DNA of 64,000 bases from Streptomyces sp. MNU76 (GCF_020982545.1 NZ_JAJKLK010000010.1:124001-188000), one strand, 5' to 3'. Counted from the stretch's first letter, positions 9,261-18,060 are shown. Made by a program: numbers and translations. The notes: generated by a model from the sequence alone, not told the origin.

Positions 9261-9442
9261 CAACTCCCGATCGCGCCGTGGGCGGTCGAGGACCTCGGCG
9301 CCCCGGACGGGCTTGACGCCCCCTCCGGGGCGCGGGCACGACGAGCACATGCGAACGCAGCCCCCTGACCGCCTGCGCCCGACGACCCGACAACAGGCCG
9401 ACGTGGCGCAGGTCACACGCCATGCGAGGCGAATGGAGAACG

Positions 9443-9473
9443 TGTGATCTTCCGGTCCCGAAGATGTGATCTT
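9443..9473. promoter_or_regulatory. Direct and inverted repeats upstream of the acyl-CoA-dehydrogenase-like gene
   Basis: TGTGATCTT occurs at 9443-9451 and again at 9465-9473, exactly 22 bases (about two helical turns) apart. The same bases form the inverted repeat ATCTTC-CGGTCCC-GAAGAT (9447-9465). Position 30-60 bases before the start codon suggests a repressor site; the regulator is not identified. Confidence 0.45.
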
Positions 9474-9501
9474 TGGGACCCGGGCCGGGGAGAATCACCC
9501 C

Positions 9502-10545
9502 ATGACCACGTCACCACACCCTCTCGTCGTCCAGGCGCGCGGACTCGCCGCCGAGGTCCTCGCGCCCCAGGCGGAGCGCGTCGACCAGGAGGGCGTGCCC
9601 GCGAGCACCATCCAGGCGATCAAGCGGTCCGGGCTGCTCGGGGTGAGCGCGCCGGTGGCGTACGGCGGGGCGGGCGCGCCCGGCTCGGTGGCGCGGGAGA
9701 CCGCCGAGATCCTGGCGGGGGCGTGCTGCTCCACCTGGTTCGTGCAGACCCAGCACCACACACCCGTCCTGACCCTCGCGAAGAGCGAACTCCCGGCCCG
9801 GGAGAACCTGTTGGGGAAGCTGGCCACCGGCGAGCTGCTGTCCGGCGTCGCGTACGCGCATCTGCGGCGCTATCCGCAGGTCCCTGTTCGGGCGGTGCCC
9901 CGGCGTGGCGGCTGGCGGTTCCACGGCACGGTGCCCTGGTACACCGGCTGGGGCCTCAACGACGTGATGCTGCTGGCCGGCGTCACGGACGCGGACGAGG
10001 TGGTGTTCGCGTTCACGGAGGCCCGTCCGCAGACCGGGCTGCGGGCCTCGGCGCCCATGCGGCTCGCGGCGCTCACCGCCGCCCGTACGGTCTCGCTCCA
10101 ACTCGACGGGTTGTGGGTCCCCGACGACGCCGTGGCCCTGCACGCGCCGTACGAGTCATGGGCCGCGAGCGACCGCCCCAAGCCGACGAACGCCTCGCCG
10201 GCGGTGTTCGGGGTCGCCGAGTCGGCCCTCGGCCTGCTCGACCAGGACGACCCCGCGACCAAGGCGCTCCGGCTGCGGCTCGACAAGGTGCGGCGGCAGG
10301 CGTACGCCCTCGCCGACCATCCGGCGCCGCACGAGCACATGGAGGAGCGGCTGGCCCTCAAGACGAAGGCGTTCGACCTGATGCGCACGGCGACGACCGC
10401 GGCGGTCGTCGCCGGTGGCGGACGCGCCATCGACCTGGACAACCGCGCGCAGCGCCTGGCCCGTGAGGCGATGTTCCTCCTGGTGCAGGGCCAGACCCCC
10501 GAGGTTCGCCGCGCCCACCTCGCCTCGCTGTCGGCGGCGTACTGA
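9502..10545 (+). CDS. Acyl-CoA-dehydrogenase-like flavoprotein
   Basis: Protein of 347 residues with the acyl-CoA dehydrogenase fold: an N-terminal helical domain (AIKRSGLLGVSAPVAYGGAG), a middle domain (about 130-210) and a helical C-terminus. Sequence around CCSTWFVQTQHHTPV resembles the flavin-dependent monooxygenase/desulfurization branch (DszC/HpaH-type) more than fatty-acid dehydrogenases, so oxidation of a small substrate with reduced flavin is possible. It is shorter than the usual 380-400. ATG 9502 follows GGGGAG by nine bases. Monocistronic by layout, with a candidate operator upstream. Confidence 0.75.
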   Translation: MTTSPHPLVVQARGLAAEVLAPQAERVDQEGVPASTIQAIKRSGLLGVSAPVAYGGAGAPGSVARETAEILAGACCSTWFVQTQHHTPVLTLAKSELPARENLLGKLATGELLSGVAYAHLRRYPQVPVRAVPRRGGWRFHGTVPWYTGWGLNDVMLLAGVTDADEVVFAFTEARPQTGLRASAPMRLAALTAARTVSLQLDGLWVPDDAVALHAPYESWAASDRPKPTNASPAVFGVAESALGLLDQDDPATKALRLRLDKVRRQAYALADHPAPHEHMEERLALKTKAFDLMRTATTAAVVAGGGRAIDLDNRAQRLAREAMFLLVQGQTPEVRRAHLASLSAAY

Positions 10546-10741
10546 ACCGGCCGGGTCCGCGCGGCGCGTCGACACGACGCGGGTGCTGCTGACGCTCCAG
10601 CGCCGCAGGGCGGATTCCGTACCGCAGGGGGCCCGGGATCTGCACGAGGCGTTCGTCCGGGGGGCGCGGACGCTGGGCGCCGGGCGAGCTCATGCCCCGG
10701 CCCGAGGCAGGCTCATGACCCGCCCCGGGCGCGATCACGTC

Positions 10742-12919
10742 TCACCGACCGGCGTGGCGACCCGCCTCGTCGCGGTCCGCGGCCTCGCCGTCCTCAGCCG
10801 ACCCGCCGTCCTCAGCCGTCCCGCCGCCGTCGGCCGTCCCGCCGCCGTCGGCCGCATCGCCGGAGCCCACCTTCCCCGGCCACCAGGCGCGCTCCCCGAG
10901 GTCCCGCACCAGTGCCGGCACCAGCAGCGAGCGCACCACGAGGGTGTCCAGGAGGACGCCGAAGGCCACGATGAAGGCGATCTGGGCGAGGAAGGCCAGC
11001 GGGATCACGCCCAGCGCGGCGAAGGTCGCCGCCAGGACCACGCCCGCGGAGGTGATGACCCCGCCCGTGCTGACCAGCCCGCGCAGCACGCCCTGGCGTA
11101 CGCCGTGCCGCAGTGACTCCTCGCGGACCCGGGACATGAGGAAGATGTTGTAGTCGACGCCCAGCGCCACCAGGAACACGAACCCGTAGAGCGGGACGGA
11201 CGGGTCGGTCCCGGTGAAGCCGAACAGGTGCTTGAAGACGAGGGCGGAGACGCCCAGCGTGGCGAGGAAGTTCAGGGCCACCGTGGCGACCAGCAGCACC
11301 GGCAGCAGCAGCGAGCGCAGCAGGCCGATCAGGATGAGAAGGATGACGGCGAGGACGACCGGGACGATGAGCGTGCGGTCGCGTTCGGCGGTGCGCAGGG
11401 TGTCGTACTGCTGTGCGGTGTAGCCGCCGACGAGGGCGTCCGCGCCGGGCACGGCGTGCAGAGCGGTCCGCAGCCGGGCCACCGTCCGCTTCGCGGCGTC
11501 GCTGTCCGCGGCGGCGTCGAAGGTGACGTCCACCCGTACCCGTCCGTCGACGACCAGCGACTCGGCCCCGGGGCGGCCGGACTCGCCGACGGCCGCCGAG
11601 GCGACTCCGTCGGTGGAGCGGGCGGCGACGAGCACCGGCTCCAGCCGGTCCGCGTCCGCGACGACCACGGCGGGGTTGCCGGAGCCCGCGGGGAAGTGTT
11701 CGCCGAGGGTCTTCTGGGCGGCGACGGAGGGGGCGCCGCCCACGAAGGTCTCGTCGAGGGGGACGCCCTTGGAGGTCAGGGTCGGGGCGAAGACGGCGCC
11801 GGCGAGGAGGACGACCAGGGTCACGGCCCACACCCGGCGCGGCTCGCGGTCGACGAGGTCCGCGACCCGCGGCCATACCCCCTCGCCGCGCCGCGCGGCG
11901 GCCGTGCGGGCGCCCGGCCGGGCGGGCCAGTAGGCGGCGTGACCGAGGGCGACCAGGACGGCGGGCAGGAAGGTGAGCGTGGCGAGGACGGCGCAGCCGA
12001 TGCCGATGGCACCGACCGGTCCGAGCGCCCGGTTGTTGGTGAGGTCGCTGAGCAGCAGGGCGAGCAGGCCGAGCGCGACGGTCGCGGCACTGGCCACGAT
12101 CGCGCCCCAGGACTGCCGCAGCGCGGCCCGCATGGCCGTGAACCGGTCGGCGCGGTCGGCGAGTTCCTCACGGAAGCGGGCAGTGAGGAGCAGGGCGTAG
12201 TCGGTGGCGGCGCCGATGACGAGGATGGACAGGATGCCCTGGACCTGCCCGTCGACGCGGACGACGCCCCGGTCGGCGAGGGCGTACACGACCGCGCAGG
12301 CGAGGCTCAGGGCGAACACCGCGCCGAGGATGATCACCAGGGGGAGCAGCACGCTGCGGTAGACGAGCAGCAGGATCACCAGCACGGTCAGGAGAGCCAC
12401 GGCGAGCAGCAGGCCGTCGATGCCGGCGAAGGCGTCGGACAGGTCCGCCTGGCTCGCGGCGGGCCCGGCCAGGTGGACGGTGGTGGCGGGCAGGCGTTCG
12501 ACGGCGGCACGGATCCGGTCGAGGGTCTCGGGCAACCTGTCGCCGAGGTCGGGCCTGAGCGGGACCACTGCCCGCAGCGCCTCGCCGTCCCGCGAGAGGA
12601 GTGCGGGCGAGACCTCTCCCGTGACCCCGGGGGTGTCGGCGAGGGAGGCGAGGACGCGGTCGGCCGAGACGCGCCGCTCCGCGAGACCGTCGCCCGTCCA
12701 CACGACGATCGCCGGCAGCGTCTCGTCCTGCCGGAAGGCCCGCTGGGCGGAGACGACTTCGGTGGATTCGGCGCTGCGCGGCAGGAACGAGGCCTGGTCG
12801 TTGGTGGCGACCTCGCCGAGACGCCCGGCGTACGGGCCGAGGACTCCACCGACGACGAGCCAGACGGCGATCAGCAGGAGGGGGACGAGCCGGCGGGCGC
12901 GTCGCGGGGTGGGGGACAT
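10742..12919 (-). CDS. MMPL/RND-type membrane transporter
   Basis: Integral membrane transporter of 725 residues, with the duplicated MMPL layout: one helix, a large outer loop, then five to six helices, repeated twice. Visible segments include LVPLLLIAVWLVVGGVLG (first helix), LLLAVALLTVLVILLLVY, and in the second half VVLAVILLILIGLLRSLL and LVATVALNFLATLGVSALVF. The family moves lipids or drugs using the proton gradient. Start ATG 12919 follows CTGGAG. It ends in a Gly/Asp-rich tail after VVRSLLVPALVRDLGERAWW. The MarR gene lies immediately upstream on the same strand, with a palindrome between them. Confidence 0.92.
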   Translation of the reverse strand: MSPTPRRARRLVPLLLIAVWLVVGGVLGPYAGRLGEVATNDQASFLPRSAESTEVVSAQRAFRQDETLPAIVVWTGDGLAERRVSADRVLASLADTPGVTGEVSPALLSRDGEALRAVVPLRPDLGDRLPETLDRIRAAVERLPATTVHLAGPAASQADLSDAFAGIDGLLLAVALLTVLVILLLVYRSVLLPLVIILGAVFALSLACAVVYALADRGVVRVDGQVQGILSILVIGAATDYALLLTARFREELADRADRFTAMRAALRQSWGAIVASAATVALGLLALLLSDLTNNRALGPVGAIGIGCAVLATLTFLPAVLVALGHAAYWPARPGARTAAARRGEGVWPRVADLVDREPRRVWAVTLVVLLAGAVFAPTLTSKGVPLDETFVGGAPSVAAQKTLGEHFPAGSGNPAVVVADADRLEPVLVAARSTDGVASAAVGESGRPGAESLVVDGRVRVDVTFDAAADSDAAKRTVARLRTALHAVPGADALVGGYTAQQYDTLRTAERDRTLIVPVVLAVILLILIGLLRSLLLPVLLVATVALNFLATLGVSALVFKHLFGFTGTDPSVPLYGFVFLVALGVDYNIFLMSRVREESLRHGVRQGVLRGLVSTGGVITSAGVVLAATFAALGVIPLAFLAQIAFIVAFGVLLDTLVVRSLLVPALVRDLGERAWWPGKVGSGDAADGGGTADGGGTAEDGGSAEDGEAADRDEAGRHAGR

Positions 12920-12987
12920 GGTGCTCCAGAGTCCGGGCGGAGTTGCATCGACGAGTGACCCAAACAGATGACTCAACGAAAAACAAT

Positions 12988-13000
12988 CTCAATGATTGAG
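12988..13000. promoter_or_regulatory. Candidate MarR operator
   Basis: Perfect palindrome CTCAATGATTGAG in an A+T-rich pocket 69 bases upstream of the MMPL start, with a further half-site ACTCAA at 12971. MarR proteins bind such symmetric sites; here the regulator gene is next door. Binding is inferred. Confidence 0.6.
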
Positions 13001-13077
13001 TTACTTCGCGGTCTGATCCTAGAGGCCCGACCCTCGCCCGTGTCAGCAGGGAGTTGGTCGACCCGGCTGGGGCCGGT

Positions 13078-13590
13078 TCAGCGGGCGTGCTCGGCGTCGG
13101 CGCCCGCGCCCAACTCCTCGTTCATCGCCGCGAGGAAGCGCAGGACGACGGCCAGCTCCTCGGCGGTGAACCGGGAACGCGCAGCCTCGGTCGCCGCCGC
13201 GAGGGGCCGGAAGTAGGTACGGGCCGTGACGCGCGCGTCCGCCGCGTAGTACAGGTGCACCACCCGGCGGTCGGCGCTCTCCCGGACCCGGCGGACGTGC
13301 CCGGCGCGCTCCAGCCGGTCCACGCACGCGGTGACCGCGCCGGAGGTCAGCCCGAGGCGTTCACGCAGCCGCTTCGGCGTCATGGGCGCCTCCGCGTCCA
13401 GGATCGCCGCGAGCGCCTGGACGTCCGTCGCGTGCAGTCCGTGGTCGCCCGCGAAGGCGTGCACCAGCCGGTTGATCTCGCCGTTCATCCGGCGCAGCGC
13501 CACGGCGAAGGCGTGCAGGTCGGTCGGCGCCCCGGAGACGGCACCCCCGTCGTTCCCCGGCTGCCGAGCGGGATCGTTCACTGTGGCCAC
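13078..13590 (-). CDS. MarR-family transcriptional regulator
   Basis: MarR winged-HTH repressor, 170 residues from GTG 13590 (GTG 13581 equally possible; neither has a strong ribosome site). The core motif HGLHATDVQALAAILDAEAP leads into the recognition region LRERLGLTSGAVTACVDRLE and the wing DRRVVHLYYA. It lies directly upstream of the MMPL transporter, pointing the same way, and the intergenic palindrome suggests it represses that transporter. The inducing ligand is unknown. Confidence 0.88.
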   Translation of the reverse strand: MATVNDPARQPGNDGGAVSGAPTDLHAFAVALRRMNGEINRLVHAFAGDHGLHATDVQALAAILDAEAPMTPKRLRERLGLTSGAVTACVDRLERAGHVRRVRESADRRVVHLYYAADARVTARTYFRPLAAATEAARSRFTAEELAVVLRFLAAMNEELGAGADAEHAR

Positions 13591-13887
13591 GCGGTCAGCG
13601 TAGTCGCCGTACCGATCACCCGAACGCGCGGCGATTCTCCCCGGGCGCATCCGTGACCGCTGTCACGGAGGAAGTGATGTCGAGGGCCGCGACACCGGAC
13701 GCGGGGCGCGCGACCGCGTTCCGGCGGGCCGTGGCCCCGCGACCCCGCCGTGCGCGGCGGCCCGCCCGTGAGCGCCCGATCCGTATCCATCAGATCCGTC
13801 CGATCCGCCCAACCCGTCCGATCCGCCCCCCGCTCGATCCCCTTCCCTCCCCTTCCGCTTCCGCTTCCCCATCCCCGGAGCCCGTCC

Positions 13888-15249
13888 ATGAACGTCTCGG
13901 TCGTCCTGTTCACCTCCGATCTGCGGCTGCACGACCATCCGCCGCTGCGCGCGGCGCTCGACGGATCCCGGCAGGTGGTCCCGCTGTTCGTGCGCGACAG
14001 GGCCGTGGCCGCGGCCGGGTTCGCCGTGCCCAACCGGCTCGCGTTCCTCGCCGACTGTCTGCGTGACCTCGACGCGGGACTGCGTGAGCGGGGTGGCCGA
14101 CTGGTGGTGCGTTCAGGAGACGTGGTCGAGGAGGTGTGCAAGGTGGCCGCCGAGGCGGACGCCGACGAGGTGCATCTGGCGGCCGACGCCGGCGCGTACG
14201 CCCAGCGGCGCGAGGAGCGGCTGCGGCGCGCCCTGGAGGCCGAGGGCGTACGCCTGCACGTGCACGAGACGGTGACGACCGCTGTGGATCCCGGGGCGGT
14301 GACACCGGCCTCGTCGGACCACTTCTCGGTGTTCACGCCGTACTTCCGCCACTGGTCCCGGCAGCGGCTGCGCGACCCGCTGGCCGCGCCGCGGACGGTA
14401 CGGGTGCCGGAAGAGATCGGCTCGGAGCAACCGCCCTCGCGGGCGGAGCTGTCCGGCCTGTCGCCGGAGCTGGCGGTCGGCGGTGAGACGGAGGGCCGCG
14501 CACGGTTCACCTCGTGGCTGCGGTCCGGCATCGCGGCGTACGAGGACCGGCACGACGACCTGGCGGGCGACGCCACCTCGCGGCTCTCACCGCATCTGCA
14601 CTTCGGCACCCTCTCCCCCGTCGAACTGGTCCACCGGGCGCGCGGGGCGGGCGGCCCGGGTGCCGAGGCGTTCGTACGGCAGCTCGCGTGGCGGGACTTC
14701 AACCGCCAGGTGCTGGCCGTGCGGCCGGCGGCCGCGTCCGTGGACTACCGGGCCAGGCACGACCGTTGGCGATCCGCACCGGACGAGGTCGAGGCGTGGC
14801 GGGAGGGCCGCACCGGCTATCCGGTGGTCGACGCGGCCATGCGCCAGCTGCGCCACGAGGGCTGGATGCACAACCGCGGCCGTCTGCTGACGGCGAGCTT
14901 CCTGACCAAGACGCTGTACGTCGACTGGCGCGTGGGTGCCCGGCACTTCCTGGATCTCCTCGTCGACGGCGACGTGGCCAACAACCAGCTCAACTGGCAG
15001 TGGGTCGCGGGGACCGGCACGGACACCCGCCCCAACCGGATCCTCAACCCGGTCATCCAGGCGAAGCGGTACGACCCGGAGGGGGAGTACGTACGGCGCT
15101 GGGTACCGGAGCTGGCGGACGTCGCGGGGCCGGCAGTCCATGAGCCGTGGAAGCTGCTCGGGTTGGACCGTGCGGCGCTGGACTATCCGGAGCCGATCGT
15201 GGAGTTGGCCGAGGGACGGGAACGGTTCCTCCGGGGACGCGCATCCTGA
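13888..15249 (+). CDS. phr: Deoxyribodipyrimidine photolyase (class I CPD type)
   Basis: DNA photolyase, 453 residues, repairing pyrimidine dimers with blue light. An N-terminal Rossmann antenna domain (VVLFTSDLRLHDHPPLRAAL) is followed by the FAD-binding helical domain, with LSPHLHFGTLSP, QLAWRDFNRQVL, MRQLRHEGWMHNRGRL and the hallmark DGDVANNQLNWQWVAGTGTD. ATG 13888 follows GGAG by eight bases and starts at MNVSVVLFTSD. It converges on, and overlaps by 67 bases, a MerR/B12-type regulator gene, suggesting a light-response pair. The 100 bases before it are a repetitive, pyrimidine-rich tract. Confidence 0.95.
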   Translation: MNVSVVLFTSDLRLHDHPPLRAALDGSRQVVPLFVRDRAVAAAGFAVPNRLAFLADCLRDLDAGLRERGGRLVVRSGDVVEEVCKVAAEADADEVHLAADAGAYAQRREERLRRALEAEGVRLHVHETVTTAVDPGAVTPASSDHFSVFTPYFRHWSRQRLRDPLAAPRTVRVPEEIGSEQPPSRAELSGLSPELAVGGETEGRARFTSWLRSGIAAYEDRHDDLAGDATSRLSPHLHFGTLSPVELVHRARGAGGPGAEAFVRQLAWRDFNRQVLAVRPAAASVDYRARHDRWRSAPDEVEAWREGRTGYPVVDAAMRQLRHEGWMHNRGRLLTASFLTKTLYVDWRVGARHFLDLLVDGDVANNQLNWQWVAGTGTDTRPNRILNPVIQAKRYDPEGEYVRRWVPELADVAGPAVHEPWKLLGLDRAALDYPEPIVELAEGRERFLRGRAS

Positions 15250-16346
15250 CGCTCCGGATCCCGAGGCGCCGGCTCCCGCGGCTCCGGCGCCCGACGCGCC
15301 GGATCGTCCGCTCCGACGCCGGAAGACGGCCGTTGCGACCGTTCCGGCCGGTCCACCTGTCCCCGCAGCGCCGACAGCACCTCCACCGCGTCGCCCAGCG
15401 AGGACGGCCGGACGGTGCCGGGCGCGGGGTGCCCGTGCCAGCCGGGGCCGCCCAGCACGACGAGCGGCTGCCTGCGGGCACCCTTCACACCCCAGCGCGC
15501 GGCGGCGACATGACGGGCGAGGGGCAGGCTCGCCGTGGAGCGGGCCTGGGCCCACAGGACGACCGCCACGGGGCCGAGCCGGTCGACCGCCGAGGTGAGC
15601 GCCTCGGCGGGGACGGCCGCGCCGAACATCCTGGTGGGCAGGCCGAGTTCGCCGAGGGCGGCGTTGAGGGCCTCCAGCGGGAGGGTGTGCTGCTCGCCCG
15701 GCACACACGCGAGCACGACCGGTCCGGGCGCGGTGGTGTCGGGCCGGGGTGCGGGCGGCCGGGCGTGGCGGCGCAGAGTGGTGGAGACGTGCCAGGACAG
15801 CAGATGCTCGACCTCGACGTAGCGGTCCCCGGAGGAGGCCCATTTCCGGCCCACCGCGTGCAGGGTCGGCACCATCACCTCCTGCCAGGCGACCGTCAGG
15901 CCGTACCGTTCGACGGCCTCGGCCAGCTGCTCCTCCACCGCCGGGGCGTCGAGGCGTACGGCGGCACGGGCGAGGCCCCGGCACTCCCTGCGGAGGTCCC
16001 CCGGGGCGGGCGGGCCGGCGGTGCCGGACGGCCGGGGCCGCCCGCCGTCCGGCGGGCGGGCACGTCCGGGGTCCTCCTCCGCACTGCGGCCTCCGGCCCC
16101 CGCCTTCGCCGCGCGGGCCGCCTCCGCCGGCGGCACCCCCGCCGCGGTGAGCCGGCACATCGCCTCGACGACCGTCACGTCCCGCGGGGTCCAGCGCCGG
16201 TGCCGGCCGTCGGCGCGGACCGCGGGCCCGATGCCGTAGCGGCGGTCCCAGGAACGCAAGGTGGTCGGCGACACGCCCAGCCTGCGGGCCAGAGCTCCGC
16301 TGGTGAGTCCCGGATCGGCAGGGTTTTCCTCCCCGCATGTACCCAT
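15183..16346 (-). CDS. MerR-family regulator with B12-binding-like domain (CarH/LitR-like)
   Basis: 387 residues. MerR HTH at residues 13-85 (LTSGALARRLGVSPTTLRSW); after a variable linker, a helical bundle (about 115-190) and an alpha/beta domain (about 205-330) as in cobalamin-dependent regulators CarH and LitR. His220 in VPGEQHTLP could be the lower cobalt ligand; the helical-bundle W...EH motif is present (W169, E180-H181) but with ten residues between, where CarH has nine. The Pro/Arg-rich tail overlaps photolyase by 67 bases. Adjacency to phr supports a light- or B12-sensing role; this is inference. The ATG at 16346 has no ribosome site but a TATAGT box seven bases upstream, so the mRNA is probably leaderless. 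Confidence 0.8.
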   Translation of the reverse strand: MGTCGEENPADPGLTSGALARRLGVSPTTLRSWDRRYGIGPAVRADGRHRRWTPRDVTVVEAMCRLTAAGVPPAEAARAAKAGAGGRSAEEDPGRARPPDGGRPRPSGTAGPPAPGDLRRECRGLARAAVRLDAPAVEEQLAEAVERYGLTVAWQEVMVPTLHAVGRKWASSGDRYVEVEHLLSWHVSTTLRRHARPPAPRPDTTAPGPVVLACVPGEQHTLPLEALNAALGELGLPTRMFGAAVPAEALTSAVDRLGPVAVVLWAQARSTASLPLARHVAAARWGVKGARRQPLVVLGGPGWHGHPAPGTVRPSSLGDAVEVLSALRGQVDRPERSQRPSSGVGADDPARRAPEPREPAPRDPERQDARPRRNRSRPSANSTIGSG

Positions 16347-16353
16347 GCGGGCG

Positions 16354-16359
16354 ACTATA
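16354..16359 (-). promoter_or_regulatory. -10 box TATAGT of the MerR/B12 gene
   Basis: TATAGT (minus strand) ends seven bases before the ATG at 16346, which puts the transcription start at or next to the A of the start codon. No clear TTGACA-like -35 box is seen, so an alternative sigma factor or activator may be required. Confidence 0.45.
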
Positions 16360-16673
16360 CGATGCACAAGCGGTGCGAACCGGAGTCCGATCCGGCGAGA
16401 TCGCCGCCCTGCGCATCCGAAGGGCTGGTTCCCACGGAAGTGGCGAACGGGCGGGGCCGAACGACCGGGCCACTGCCGGTCGAGGGCGCGACCCCGTCCA
16501 GGCCCGTCCCCGAGGTGCGGTCGGCGCCCCTCGGGGACGGCCGTCATCCCATGGTCCGCTCCGACCCGACCACTACACATAAAGGCAAAATAAGCGCAGA
16601 ATGAACGTACGCGGCGCTTACCGCATACCCCACCAGACGCGGTCAGGCCTGCGGAGTTCAAAGGAGTCGACTC
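16360..16673. other. Divergent intergenic region
   Basis: No gene seen. It holds the promoter region of the MerR/B12 gene at the left and, near 16570-16600, an A-rich pocket (ACATAAAGGCAAAATAAG) that probably contains the promoter of the SPW-repeat gene. Confidence 0.5.
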
Positions 16674-17123
16674 ATGGCCAACGTCTCACACAGGAGTGAC
16701 ATCTCCAGTCACCCCGACGCACCCGAAATGCAGGCTCGGTACGCCCGCATGCTCGGCGGTCGCGACGTGGCGCTCGTGGACGGACCGGTGTTCCTGCTCG
16801 GTCTGTACTGCGCCGTGTCCCCGTGGATACTCCACTTCACCACGAGCCAGCCCGCGCTGGTGCCCCACAACCTCATCGTGGGCATCGCGATCGGACTGCT
16901 GGCCCTCGGCTTCACCGCCGCGCCGGAGAGGATGTACGGCCTGAGCTGGGCCATGGGCGCACTGGGTGTCTGGATGATCATCTCGCCATGGATCGTGGGC
17001 GAGAGCCCGGACGCCGGTGTCGTGGTCAACAACATCGTCATCGGCTGCCTGGCCCTGCTGCTGGGGCTGATGTGCGCCGGCGTCGCAGCCAAGGGCGGCA
17101 CCCGAGGGGGCCGCACCCCGTAG
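16674..17123 (+). CDS. SPW-repeat membrane protein
   Basis: Small membrane protein, 149 residues, with two copies of the SPW repeat (AVSPWIL near residue 45 and IISPWIVG near 103) and four predicted helices (VFLLGLYCAVSPW; LIVGIAIGLLALGF; SWAMGALGVWMIISPW; IVIGCLALLLGLMCAGV). Function unknown. Start ATG 16674 follows AAGGAG by eight bases. A long hairpin follows the stop. Confidence 0.88.
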   Translation: MANVSHRSDISSHPDAPEMQARYARMLGGRDVALVDGPVFLLGLYCAVSPWILHFTTSQPALVPHNLIVGIAIGLLALGFTAAPERMYGLSWAMGALGVWMIISPWIVGESPDAGVVVNNIVIGCLALLLGLMCAGVAAKGGTRGGRTP

Positions 17124-17149
17124 GGGTGACCAGAACGCCCGCGAGGGGT

Positions 17150-17190
17150 AACGGCGGCCGATCCGCTCAGGCGGACCGGCCGTCGCCGTT
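17150..17190. terminator. Bidirectional hairpin between convergent genes
   Basis: Long, imperfect stem-loop: AACGGCG (17150-17156) pairs with CGCCGTT (17184-17190), and inner GCCG/CGGC and TCCGC/GCGGA pairs extend it. It sits between the stops of the SPW gene and the convergent ArsR-SRPBCC gene. Confidence 0.55.
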
Positions 17191-17235
17191 CGTCCTCGGG
17201 CGACCGCCGCCGTTCCCGGTCGGACGATCCGCCGC

Positions 17236-18006
17236 TCACCCTCGGGCCGGCACCTTCCACGGCTCCTGCGGCAGGACCCGGCCGGTCTCCAGCAGCGACT
17301 TGAGGTTGGACAGCACCGCCGGCCAGCCGAAGGACACCTCGGCGAGCGCGCCCTCGTCCTGCAGATCCTCGTGGGTCACGGTGAGCCGCACGATGTCGGC
17401 GTGCGGCACGATGTCGAAGGTGACCCGCGAGTAGGTCTCTCCCTTGCCCTCGTTCTCCGGGGAGGCCCAGGTGGTGACCAGCCGGGTCGGGGGCTCGCTC
17501 ACCACGACCGTGCCGACGACATCCTCGACACCGGAGCCGTCGGCGCGGACATGGGCCCAGCGCGAACCCTGCCGCCAGTCCGACTCGTTGCGGTGCCCCC
17601 AGTAGTCGGCGGTCAGATCGGCGCTGGTCAGCGCCTCCCAGACCTTCTCGGGCGTGCTCGCGATGTAGGTGACGTACACGAATGTGGGCTTGTCGGTCAT
17701 GGCTTCCTCGGCTCGTCGTTTCACGGCACCGAGCGCTCTCAGCCGGGGGCGCTCGAACTTGTCGATCCACCGCTCCTGCATCTCGTGGAGCGGGACCGGA
17801 TTGAGGTAGTGCAGTTTCTCCCGCCCCCGCCGCACCGTGCTGACCAGGTTGGCGGCCTCCAGGACACCCAGGTGCTGCGTCACCGACTGCCGCGCCATGT
17901 CGATCCGCGCGCACAGCTCGCCCAGGGTCTGCCCGTTGTGTTCGTGCAGCCGGTCCAGCAGCCTTCTGCGGGTCTCGTCGGCCAGCGCCTTGAAGACCTT
18001 GTCCAT
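17236..18006 (-). CDS. ArsR-type regulator fused to an SRPBCC (AHSA1-type) domain
   Basis: One continuous frame of 256 residues. Residues 1-100 are an ArsR-family winged HTH (FKALADETRRRLLDRLHEHN, then RIDMARQSVTQHLGVLEAAN); residues 103-256 are an SRPBCC/Bet v1-like domain (TFVYVTYIASTPEKVWEALT through FGWPAVLSNLKSLLETG). In many actinomycetes these are two adjacent genes; here there is no stop between, and the Met of MTDKPTF is internal. The C-terminal domain may bind the hydrophobic effector. ATG 18006 chosen; GTG at 18030 would add eight residues. A 20-bp perfect palindrome at 18041-18060 is its probable operator. Confidence 0.9.
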   Translation of the reverse strand: MDKVFKALADETRRRLLDRLHEHNGQTLGELCARIDMARQSVTQHLGVLEAANLVSTVRRGREKLHYLNPVPLHEMQERWIDKFERPRLRALGAVKRRAEEAMTDKPTFVYVTYIASTPEKVWEALTSADLTADYWGHRNESDWRQGSRWAHVRADGSGVEDVVGTVVVSEPPTRLVTTWASPENEGKGETYSRVTFDIVPHADIVRLTVTHEDLQDEGALAEVSFGWPAVLSNLKSLLETGRVLPQEPWKVPARG

Positions 18007-18040
18007 GCCGGGATCGCTCTCTGATCGCACACCCCACGTT

Positions 18041-18060
18041 ATGCAGGTAATTACCTGCAT
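18041..18060. promoter_or_regulatory. Perfect 20-bp palindrome, ArsR-type operator
   Basis: ATGCAGGTAATTACCTGCAT is fully self-complementary and lies in the 52-base gap between two divergent genes. It is 35 bases upstream of the ArsR-SRPBCC start and its last two bases are the first two of the rightward start codon. One dimer bound here could block both genes. Confidence 0.8.

Larger units (their letters stand above)
9085..9501. other. Intergenic region between chitinase and acyl-CoA-dehydrogenase-like gene
   Basis: A 417-base divergent promoter region without a credible gene. It contains the two dre-like sites (9228-9260) and a second repeat group (9443-9473) next to the rightward gene. Confidence 0.6.

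Noticed and set aside
10812..12992. Large open frames opposite and beside the MMPL gene
   Set aside because: Arg/Pro/Gly-rich shadows caused by third-position G/C bias; MMPL helices occur only in the chosen frame.
13776..13875. Pyrimidine-rich tract as a CRISPR or iteron array
   Set aside because: Repeat units are too irregular and no partner replication gene is nearby.
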